Assembly: GCA_002716625.1 (NCBI GenBank)
Contig: PBAS01000055.1
Location: 1-64,000 of the forward strand
Direction of reading: 5' to 3'
Length of the DNA: 64,000 bases
Source: Phycisphaeraceae bacterium
GTDB lineage: Bacteria; Planctomycetota; Phycisphaerae; Phycisphaerales; Phycisphaeraceae
The notes below the pieces were generated by a model, which saw only the letters and a program-made list of their open reading frames with translations, was not told the origin of the DNA and searched no databases. Shown here in pieces: positions 27,217-35,341 of this stretch (the first letter of the stretch is position 1; the number at the start of each line of letters is the position of its first letter). The translations under genes and the position numbers were made by a program.

Positions 27217-28563
27217 ATGACCAGTTTTCGCCAACTGATTGATGCAGCGAGACGGCTCCTTTCGACGCCGATTCAGGAATTGAGCCGCGTCCAACTTTCG
27301 CTACGTTATTCCATCGATTTGGTGCGTCACTGCACCCGTCAGCTTTATCAAGACCGCGCCTCACAGATGGCTGCGGCACTAACCTACCATACTCTCTTCA
27401 GCCTTCTACCTACCATTGTCTTGATTTTGGTTGCCCTAGAAGCCTATCAGGGGCTAGATGAACACCGTGTCATGTTCCGTGACTGGGTTGTTGAAAAGAT
27501 GCTGCCCCCCACATCATATGACAGTACCGCCAACCTTCATGAGGACCGTAACCAACTGGCCAAGACCCTCCAGGAGTACATGGACACCTTGGAAAAGGTC
27601 GATTTTCGGAAAATTGGAGCAGTTGGCCTACTTGTTTTCCTTTATGGCGCCACAACACTGCTCACGACAACCGAACGTAGTTTTAACCTTATCTTCGGTA
27701 TCACTCGTGTGCGACCTATCTACTTGCGCCTGCCGATGTATTACACCGTCATCACACTGGGCCCATTCGCCCTGACCGCTGGGCAACTCCTCCAGCAACG
27801 CTTGATTGATCTTCTGGCCCAAGGCACCACAACCTCATGGCTGATTAGCATCTTGGCACTCATGTTACCGCTCATCACAACATGGTCGGTTTTTCTTGTG
27901 ATCTACATACTGCTCCCCAATACCCGTGTCCGTTGGCGTGCAGCAGCAGTTGGAAGTTTTGTGGCAGCAATCCTATTGGTTGTCAGCCATGAACTGCTTT
28001 CAGCGTTCGCCACGCGTGGAGCCATCACCTCGATCTATGGCTCACTTGCTCTTTTACCGCTGTTCTTGATGTGGTTGTGGTTGATGTGGCTAATTATCCT
28101 TTTCGGCCTCGAGTTGACGTATACCCTCCAGTCACTAAAAGGCAAAATATCCATGGAAGAACAAGCCAACCGGGAAGCAATGGTGGTCGGAGACCCGCTG
28201 TGGCTGGTACCACTGATGGCAAAGATTGGCCAGTCATTTGCCAGCAGCCAACCGATCAGCGGGCAGGATCTCGCTGACCACTTAAAACTGCCCGTAAGGT
28301 CCGTATTGCTACTTGGTGAACAACTCGAACAACAAGGATTTATCCATCAAGTTAAACTGGCTCGCACGGATCAATCCGGTTATGCACTAGCTAAACCACC
28401 TGATCAGATTAAGATTTCCCAACTACGGGCCCTTGGGCACAACCTGACGATTGGAAAAAACTGGCAGGCCATATCCGGCTGGAAAACCCTCCAGCACCTG
28501 ATGAATATCCAGCAATCAGCAGCAGATATTACACTGGAAAAGCTATTGCAAGAAGAACCATAA
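27217..28563 (+). CDS. YihY/BrkB (UPF0761) family membrane protein
   Basis: A 448-residue protein with about six membrane helices in the N-terminal 300 residues, including RASQMAAALTYHTLFSLLPT, the family signature once misassigned to RNase BN. The C-terminal 150 residues are soluble and read like a winged-helix domain (QDLADHLKLPVRSVLLLGEQLEQQ). Function of the family is unsettled; transport or envelope roles are proposed. It is last in the clc-rnpA-yidD run and converges with proB. Confidence 0.85.
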   Translation: MTSFRQLIDAARRLLSTPIQELSRVQLSLRYSIDLVRHCTRQLYQDRASQMAAALTYHTLFSLLPTIVLILVALEAYQGLDEHRVMFRDWVVEKMLPPTSYDSTANLHEDRNQLAKTLQEYMDTLEKVDFRKIGAVGLLVFLYGATTLLTTTERSFNLIFGITRVRPIYLRLPMYYTVITLGPFALTAGQLLQQRLIDLLAQGTTTSWLISILALMLPLITTWSVFLVIYILLPNTRVRWRAAAVGSFVAAILLVVSHELLSAFATRGAITSIYGSLALLPLFLMWLWLMWLIILFGLELTYTLQSLKGKISMEEQANREAMVVGDPLWLVPLMAKIGQSFASSQPISGQDLADHLKLPVRSVLLLGEQLEQQGFIHQVKLARTDQSGYALAKPPDQIKISQLRALGHNLTIGKNWQAISGWKTLQHLMNIQQSAADITLEKLLQEEP

Positions 28564-28582
28564 ACCGCAGGAATATCTGCCT

Positions 28583-29716
28583 CTACTTCTCTACACAGGA
28601 CAACACCAAATTGTCGCGATGAATTACTTCATCATAAGCTTTGCGTCCGAGTATTTTTTCAAATTGGTTCGATCGTTTGCCCGAAATCAGCCGCAGTTCA
28701 TCTGATGAGTAATTAGTCAAGCCGCGAGCCAGATCATGACCGTTTTCATTACGAATTAGCAGTAGGTCTCCACGTTCAAATTGCCCTGTCGTAGCCAAGA
28801 GGCCGGTCGCGAGCAAGCTCTTTCCACTATTCTGCAGTGCATTAGCCGCACCATGATCAATCGTGACCGTACCTGCCGGTCTTTTAGTCATGCCAATCCA
28901 TCTCTGGCGGCTATCAAGCCTGCGCTTTGCAGGAAGAAAAACCGTGCCGATCTGTTCGCCTGCAAATATCCGTGCCAATACATTCTTTTGACGACCGTTG
29001 GCGATGACTGCAATCTCACCTGCCTCAGCAACGAGCCGCGCCGCTTCAACCTTGGATGCCATCCCACCTGAGCCCATTTCAGTCTTGTCATCCCGAACCA
29101 GACTGATCGCTGACTGAATATTATCGACCAAGTCAATCGGCTTGTTCTGCTCATCAAGAAGACCATCCTTGGTAAATAGAAGTATCAGCGCATCACTACG
29201 CAGCGCGTTGGCCATCATGGCTGCAAGCTGATCGTTATCACCGAACCGTAGCTCGTCAACAGACACGGTATCATTCTCATTAATTACAGGAATACAGCCA
29301 AGACGGTGAAGGTGCGTCACGCAGTTACGAATATTCAGAAACCGCACGCGATCATCAAAATCCGTACGGGTCAACAAGAGCTGCGCAACCTTCAATCCGA
29401 GCTTATCAAATGCCTCATGCAGATACGTCATCAGTCGCCGCTGCCCAACAGCCGCCACTGCTTGCAGGTCAGAAACATCCCGCGGTCGCTTGGCTAATCC
29501 CAACTCAGCACAACCAGCACCAATTGCTCCACTCATAACCAACGTCACTTCAAAACCATTGTTATGAAGACCTAATACCTGGCGTGCAACAGATCGTAGA
29601 AATGGAAGATCCAGTTCACCCTGCGAAGAATCTGGAAGAGTCAACAGAAATGTGCCCAGTTTGATCACCACTCGGCGTGCTTGGCACAAAACATCTTGTC
29701 GTAGTTGGATTGACAT
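28583..29716 (-). CDS. proB: Glutamate 5-kinase
   Basis: A 377-residue amino-acid kinase making gamma-glutamyl phosphate, the first step to proline. N-terminal VVIKLGTFLL and VMSGAIGAG are the nucleotide-binding motifs, VINENDTVS binds glutamate, and GSGGMASKVEAARL is the conserved glycine loop. A C-terminal PUA domain (about 285-377) is present as in the long form. It starts 12 bases after waaA, forming a two-gene operon. proA is not nearby. Confidence 0.94.
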   Translation of the reverse strand: MSIQLRQDVLCQARRVVIKLGTFLLTLPDSSQGELDLPFLRSVARQVLGLHNNGFEVTLVMSGAIGAGCAELGLAKRPRDVSDLQAVAAVGQRRLMTYLHEAFDKLGLKVAQLLLTRTDFDDRVRFLNIRNCVTHLHRLGCIPVINENDTVSVDELRFGDNDQLAAMMANALRSDALILLFTKDGLLDEQNKPIDLVDNIQSAISLVRDDKTEMGSGGMASKVEAARLVAEAGEIAVIANGRQKNVLARIFAGEQIGTVFLPAKRRLDSRQRWIGMTKRPAGTVTIDHGAANALQNSGKSLLATGLLATTGQFERGDLLLIRNENGHDLARGLTNYSSDELRLISGKRSNQFEKILGRKAYDEVIHRDNLVLSCVEK

Positions 29717-29728
29717 GATTACCGCTCG

Positions 29729-31009
29729 TTATACACCAATCATTTCCAATACCAAATGGGCGTAACGGTCCGTTGCGCCTTGCCGCTCACGAATAACCTG
29801 CCTGCCCTTATCTGCCAAATCACTGGCCTGTTGGCGGTTGGCTAACAGCAAGTTAATGTGCTCTGCTGCTTGGTCGGCGGTCTGGGCCAAAACTAAACCA
29901 TCACCTGCTACGAGAGCTGCCACAACATCAGAAAAATTCTGATGATCCGGTCCAATAATGACTGGACAACCCAGCCCTACTGGCTCAATCGGGTCCGAAC
30001 CACCCCAACCATTGAAACTACGGCCAACCACAACTACATCAGCCAGTGCATATGCTTTTCGTAACTCACCCATCGTATCAATTAAAAATATTCGGCCATC
30101 GTCGGAAATCCCCCGCAGGGCACCGGACGACCGGGATCGCCTGGCGACATCTGGCCCTAGGATCCGGGCCACTTCATCAAAACGTTCCGGCTTACGAGGC
30201 ACAAAAACAAGCTGAACCTTAGGATCTAATTTTCTCCCTAACGCCTCTAACAACAACTTTTCTTCTGAATCCCCCGTCGAACCAAGTACCACAACAGGCC
30301 TTGTCCGGTTAATGCCCATCGCCGTCGCCAGTTCATCAACACCAGCAACCTCATCGACGATCTCAGCCGTGTCCCATTTCATTGTATCGTAGACGCAAAC
30401 GGCAGCCCTTGGTGTGCCCAGTTCAGAAAAACGCCTTGCATCGGCTTCGGTCTGTGCCGCCACCTTGGCCAGTCGTGAGTACATGCCACGCGCGATGGAA
30501 CCACTGCGTCGATACCAACTAAAGCTATGCTCGGTAAGCCGGGCATTGAGAATGCATACTGGAATTGATCGTCGAACACAACTTCGGATAAAGTTAGGCC
30601 ATACTTCGTTCTCAACCAAGGCGACGCCATCCGGCCGCACCTCATCAAGAAAACGCTCTACGCAACAAGACCAATCAAAGGGATAACGTACCACCGAGCA
30701 GTCCATATCGTATAGCTGATGCGCGCGAAGTATTCCGGTATCTGTGGTCACGCTAACCACAATACGCAGGCCATCTACCTTCTGCCTCAGTTTTTCAACT
30801 AGCAGGCGGATGGAATTGACTTCGCCAACACTAACCGCATGTATCAGTAATGTCCGCTGATGACCATGGTCGTCATGCGCCCTCTGGCAATAGCCAAATC
30901 GGCCCAGCCAATCTGTACGCCACTTACCCGTCCGCAGCAAGCGATATAGCCATAACGGGCTGCCCAGAATGGCAACCGCCGTGTATAAGAAATCCATGGG
31001 GCCGATCAT
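29729..31009 (-). CDS. waaA: 3-deoxy-D-manno-octulosonic acid transferase
   Basis: A 426-residue GT-B enzyme that adds KDO to lipid A at the inner membrane. It has an N-terminal hydrophobic anchor, HAVSVGEVNS, the family-wide LVENEVWPNFIR, and the donor-site motifs GSTGDSEEKLLLEA and GRSFNGWGGSDPIEP. Its presence implies an outer membrane with KDO-type lipopolysaccharide. It is first in an operon with proB and divergent from metG. Confidence 0.93.
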   Translation of the reverse strand: MIGPMDFLYTAVAILGSPLWLYRLLRTGKWRTDWLGRFGYCQRAHDDHGHQRTLLIHAVSVGEVNSIRLLVEKLRQKVDGLRIVVSVTTDTGILRAHQLYDMDCSVVRYPFDWSCCVERFLDEVRPDGVALVENEVWPNFIRSCVRRSIPVCILNARLTEHSFSWYRRSGSIARGMYSRLAKVAAQTEADARRFSELGTPRAAVCVYDTMKWDTAEIVDEVAGVDELATAMGINRTRPVVVLGSTGDSEEKLLLEALGRKLDPKVQLVFVPRKPERFDEVARILGPDVARRSRSSGALRGISDDGRIFLIDTMGELRKAYALADVVVVGRSFNGWGGSDPIEPVGLGCPVIIGPDHQNFSDVVAALVAGDGLVLAQTADQAAEHINLLLANRQQASDLADKGRQVIRERQGATDRYAHLVLEMIGV

Positions 31010-31090
31010 GTCCGCATTTTACGGCCCAAAGGACGTGTCGCCCAGAAGGGCCACGAAGCATCCGGCCATTTCGTTTACAATATCACAGCC

Positions 31091-32650
31091 ATGACACCGA
31101 AAAAAAAGTTCTACATCACAACGCCTATTTACTATGTGAACGCTCGGCCCCACATTGGTCATGTTTATACGACCACGCTGGCCGATATTATCGCTCGATA
31201 TCACCGCCAAAGGGGTGCCGATGTATTCTTCCTGACCGGCACGGATGAACACGGCAAGAAAGTTGCCGATGCGGCACATGACAGGGGCCTGACGCCCCAA
31301 CAGTTTGTAGACCAGATTGCTGGGGAATTTGAGTCAACATTTGAAAGATTTCAGTTCACTCACAATGATTTTATTCGAACCACACAACCGCGCCATGAAA
31401 GTCGCGTGCAACAATACGTGAAACAACTGATCGACCGTGATGATATTTACCTTGGTGAATATGAAGGTTGGTATGACCAGGGGCAGGAAGAGTACATCAC
31501 GGAAACAAATGCTCGCGACCAAAATTACAAATCAGCTGTCAGCGGCCAGCCTCTTGCCAAGGTACAGGAAAATAACTATTTCTTTCGCCTGAGTAAGTAT
31601 CAGGACCAATTGGCTGAGTACATCCAAGAAAACCCAAAATTCATTCAACCCGAAGCTCGACGTAATGAGGTACTGGCAAGAATCAATGCGGGATTAAACG
31701 ATGTAGCCATCAGTCGCACAACTGAAGCATGGGGTGTGCCCATGCCTACCGATGAATCTCATTCAATCTACGTCTGGATCGATGCGCTATTCAACTACAT
31801 CACGACGATCGATGCCGATGACTGCAACCACTACTGGCCGGCAGATGTTCACCTGATCGGCAAAGAGATCCTCTGGTTCCACGCGGTCATCTGGCCTGCC
31901 ATACTCCTTGCCTTAGATCGTCCTATTTACAAGCAATTATATGCCCATAGTTTCTGGATCCATGAAGGCCAAAAGATGTCCAAGACACTTGGCAACTTCA
32001 TTGATCTATCCAAACTCGATGATTACGTGAACGAATTTGGACTCGATTCGCTACGATACTACCTGGCCACCCAAGGACCGATTGGCACCTCTGACGCCGA
32101 TTTTGCGCATGAAAAGTTTGCCAGCGTCTACAACGCAGATTTGGCAAATACTATTGGCAATTGCACCAATCGCGTATGCAACATGACCAACCGCTATTTC
32201 GGGGGCATACTTCCAGAACATGGAGCTCATGTAAAAGAAAGTGAAACCTACAATCAGACTGCCAAAGAATGTGTTGCCCAATACGTAGACGCAATGAGTC
32301 AATTTCAGCTAGATGCCGCTGCAGCCTCCGCCCTGCAACTCGTGCGCGCTATCGATGGATATATAGACAAAACGCAGCCATTTAAACTGGCCAAGCAAGC
32401 AGAAAACATGCCCATGGTCGGCACGATCCTTTACAACTGCGCTGAAGCACTTCGTATTGCCTCACTGCTTCTTTGGCCATTTCTTCCAATCAAAATCGAA
32501 CAGCTTTGGAAGCAGCTTGGCTGCCAGGAGTATGTTGATGCGGTAGAAAACCAAGGACTCGGTGACTTTGAAAACTGGACGCAATGGGGACAGTTGCAAC
32601 CAGGAACACCAATCCTCCAGGCTGATCCGCTATTTCCTCGAAAAAAATAA
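31091..32650 (+). CDS. metG: Methionyl-tRNA synthetase, zinc-less short form
   Basis: A 519-residue class I synthetase. HIGH (21-24), GTDEHG and KMSKTLGN are present, and an anticodon-binding helical bundle follows (about 370-500). The connective peptide YEGWYDQGQEEYIT to ENNYFFRL has no cysteines where most enzymes have a CxxC zinc knuckle, and there is no C-terminal EMAP-like domain. It provides Met-tRNA for both initiation and elongation. Confidence 0.94.
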   Translation: MTPKKKFYITTPIYYVNARPHIGHVYTTTLADIIARYHRQRGADVFFLTGTDEHGKKVADAAHDRGLTPQQFVDQIAGEFESTFERFQFTHNDFIRTTQPRHESRVQQYVKQLIDRDDIYLGEYEGWYDQGQEEYITETNARDQNYKSAVSGQPLAKVQENNYFFRLSKYQDQLAEYIQENPKFIQPEARRNEVLARINAGLNDVAISRTTEAWGVPMPTDESHSIYVWIDALFNYITTIDADDCNHYWPADVHLIGKEILWFHAVIWPAILLALDRPIYKQLYAHSFWIHEGQKMSKTLGNFIDLSKLDDYVNEFGLDSLRYYLATQGPIGTSDADFAHEKFASVYNADLANTIGNCTNRVCNMTNRYFGGILPEHGAHVKESETYNQTAKECVAQYVDAMSQFQLDAAAASALQLVRAIDGYIDKTQPFKLAKQAENMPMVGTILYNCAEALRIASLLLWPFLPIKIEQLWKQLGCQEYVDAVENQGLGDFENWTQWGQLQPGTPILQADPLFPRKK

Positions 32651-32681
32651 GCTGCTCTGGAGTTGAACTGCGGAACACACC

Positions 32682-34124
32682 ATGGCCCATGCGACTCCAA
32701 ATATTATTTGGATCATGTGCGATCAGATGCGTTTTGACTGCGCGGGATTTTTCGGACATCCCACCGTTCAGACACCCCACATCGACCGCCTTGCCAGGGA
32801 CGGGGTCGTCTTCAACAACGCCTATTGCGCATCACCTGTCTGCTCACCGGCACGTGCAAGCTGGCTGACTGGGCTTTATCCGCATGCACATGGTCAACTG
32901 CGTAATTACAGTTCACCTCATCGCGAAAAAGTCGGGGCCAGGCTAAATAGTGGTAGCATCACGATAGGTGATATTTTAAAAAATGCTGGCTACCGATGTG
33001 GCATTGCCGGCCCTTGGCATATGGGAGACGATCATCTACCCCAGCATGGCTTCACGGATTTTTGGAGAACTTACCGATATCAAGGCAGATATGGTGACCG
33101 GTTCTTTGAATATCTGGATAAACAGGGTGTCTCTAACAATTACATCATGAAGCAGCTGCCGACGACTATCCACCAGGATGTTCCGCATATGCACCATGGC
33201 GCATACAATGATCCACGCGAACAACGTACGACTTGGACAATTGATCGTGGCCTTGAATTTCTTGAACAGTGCGATGAACAGCCATGGTTTTTATTTCTAA
33301 GCGTTAAAGATCCACACCCGGTCATTGTTGTTCCACCTGAACTACTAGAACTCTATCCTACTGACCAAATAGAGATGCCTAAAACCTGGCGCGATCCACT
33401 AGAGGGTAAACCGCTATCCCAACTTACAAAAACGTGTCGCCTTCCGAAAAATATCGATGATGATGCATTTCGCCGATCGGTAGCCCACTACTTTGCACTG
33501 ATTACGCACATCGACATCCAAGTTGGAAAAGTGATTGATAAACTCAAACAAATGTCAGCCCTGGACAATACGATTATTATCTTCATGAGCGACCATGGTG
33601 AGATGCTTGGTGCCCATGGCGCAGTAGGCAAAGTGCTAATGTACGAAGAGTCTGTTCGGGTGCCATGTATCATTACACATCCGGCGACGTTGCCCGCAGG
33701 CTTTCGCGTCGATACGCCGCTGGCAGGTGTCGACTTGATGCCAACCTTGGCTGAACTCGCCGGGCTTTGCATCGAACATGAAATTGATGGGCGAAGTGTT
33801 GCGACGGCAATACAAGACAGCTGCCAGCCCAAACCACAACCTATATTTTCCGAGATATGCACATGGGATGCCCTCAAGTTCAAATCCGATACCCCCGACG
33901 ACCTCGCTGCCACGGTGATGGTACGAAATGGCGACCACAAGTTTGTTTGGAATCAATCTGAACTGGATGAACTTTACAACCTGATGAAGGATCCGGCCGA
34001 AATTGACAACCTGATCCATGAACCATCACAAAGTGATCGAATAGGTGAAATGAAGGTGTTTATCAACCAAATGGTCCAAAACACCGGCCCCGGCATGTAT
34101 GACTGGTGTACACCAGGCCCCTAA
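32682..34124 (+). CDS. Type I sulfatase (formylglycine-dependent)
   Basis: A 480-residue sulfatase. Cys54 in PVCSPARASWLTG fits the CxPxR motif turned into formylglycine by FGE. Metal ligands are seen at IMCDQMRFD and in MSDHGEMLG. No signal peptide is visible (MAHATPNIIWIMCDQ), which is usual for cytoplasmic sulfatases of this lineage. It probably removes sulfate from algal or other sulfated glycans or small esters; the exact substrate is unknown. It begins 31 bases after metG, but a functional link is unlikely. Confidence 0.9.
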   Translation: MAHATPNIIWIMCDQMRFDCAGFFGHPTVQTPHIDRLARDGVVFNNAYCASPVCSPARASWLTGLYPHAHGQLRNYSSPHREKVGARLNSGSITIGDILKNAGYRCGIAGPWHMGDDHLPQHGFTDFWRTYRYQGRYGDRFFEYLDKQGVSNNYIMKQLPTTIHQDVPHMHHGAYNDPREQRTTWTIDRGLEFLEQCDEQPWFLFLSVKDPHPVIVVPPELLELYPTDQIEMPKTWRDPLEGKPLSQLTKTCRLPKNIDDDAFRRSVAHYFALITHIDIQVGKVIDKLKQMSALDNTIIIFMSDHGEMLGAHGAVGKVLMYEESVRVPCIITHPATLPAGFRVDTPLAGVDLMPTLAELAGLCIEHEIDGRSVATAIQDSCQPKPQPIFSEICTWDALKFKSDTPDDLAATVMVRNGDHKFVWNQSELDELYNLMKDPAEIDNLIHEPSQSDRIGEMKVFINQMVQNTGPGMYDWCTPGP

Positions 34125-34208
34125 TAAATCAATTTCCAGAAACTACGCTCGGGACATCACACCGGCCTGTTGCTTGATCAGATATCCAGTCCACAAGGGT
34201 CAAGGAAT

Positions 34209-35282
34209 TCAACCATATTGATCCCGCAATTGCCTGGCTGCTTCAACCTCATGTTGGAGCTTTGCATAGACCTCATCAATACTTACATCTGCAGCAGATC
34301 CTGGAGCAAAACCACAGTCAGGATTCAATGTGACCCGACTAGGGTCAAGATATTCCAACGCCGGTTGCACCCGTTTGACAATCTGCCGTGGCGTGTCAAT
34401 CTGGCCGGGCGTGCAGCTCACACAACCTAGACCAATCTCAAAATCCTCACGAATCTTCTTGAAGACTGCCATATCGCCTGCGCCGGGAGCCGTAAACTCC
34501 ATCGTGAGATGATGTACCCTGAGACGATTAAGTTGATTGATGATCGGCCCGTACCCACCTTCATGTTGCAATTCACCTCGCACGCGCGCGCCGGCCCGTC
34601 GGCATAAATGGACCGCAAAATTCACTCCCTTAAGCCCATCAACAACCTGATTAACCATATCTACGGCAAAATCTGATGCTGATTCAGCATCATCATATTT
34701 CTCACGTACCTGAGGATCGACGAACAGGCACAAATGTGGATCGTCGATTTGAACTACAGCAACACCTTCCTCAATAAGCAGTTCTACTTCCTGGCGCAAA
34801 ATTGGCACACAATCGCGAACGAAATCCTCACGGCTGGGATAGGCGTTGGCCGAACGGACTGGGTCCCACATTCGCTCTCCCAAAAGAGCTGGCGAGGGCA
34901 ATGTCGCTTTAACCTGACGATCTGTAATAGATTTAAGAAATCGGACCTCTTGAGCAATCGTCCCCGGTTGCTTGGACGACATTTTGTCAACGATAATCGT
35001 CCATGGTCGCCCATCACCAGCTTGGCTGAGCTCAAATCCATGAGCCAGTTGAGCAATCACGCCGATATAGGACTTGCGCCACCATTCACCATCTGTAACC
35101 ACATCAAGCCCAGCATTCTCTTGGAGTGCAACAACGAATCGTACCGCTGATTCCATACGCCGACGGTATGTGTCAGCATCTAATGGTGAATCATCTGAAA
35201 TTAAATCCTGGACAAACTTTGGTCGCGGCATGGAACCGACGACACTTGTCGGGAATAGATGCCTTTTTCCCTGATACGCCAT
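34209..35282 (-). CDS. MetE-like/UROD-fold methyltransferase
   Basis: A 357-residue protein resembling the C-terminal half of cobalamin-independent methionine synthase. Zinc-site residues are visible in order: HLC, a Glu in LTMEFTAPG, and Cys in NPDCGF. It starts with TSVVGSMPRP, the usual opening of this stand-alone group. It lacks the N-terminal MetE duplicate, so methyl donor and acceptor are unclear; methylated thiols or corrinoid-linked donors are options. It is monocistronic. Confidence 0.8.
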   Translation of the reverse strand: MAYQGKRHLFPTSVVGSMPRPKFVQDLISDDSPLDADTYRRRMESAVRFVVALQENAGLDVVTDGEWWRKSYIGVIAQLAHGFELSQAGDGRPWTIIVDKMSSKQPGTIAQEVRFLKSITDRQVKATLPSPALLGERMWDPVRSANAYPSREDFVRDCVPILRQEVELLIEEGVAVVQIDDPHLCLFVDPQVREKYDDAESASDFAVDMVNQVVDGLKGVNFAVHLCRRAGARVRGELQHEGGYGPIINQLNRLRVHHLTMEFTAPGAGDMAVFKKIREDFEIGLGCVSCTPGQIDTPRQIVKRVQPALEYLDPSRVTLNPDCGFAPGSAADVSIDEVYAKLQHEVEAARQLRDQYG

Positions 35283-35341
35283 ACACTGATCTCCTTAATA
35301 GATAACCATTTAACTTAACCGCCCGTAACAAACAATGCACG

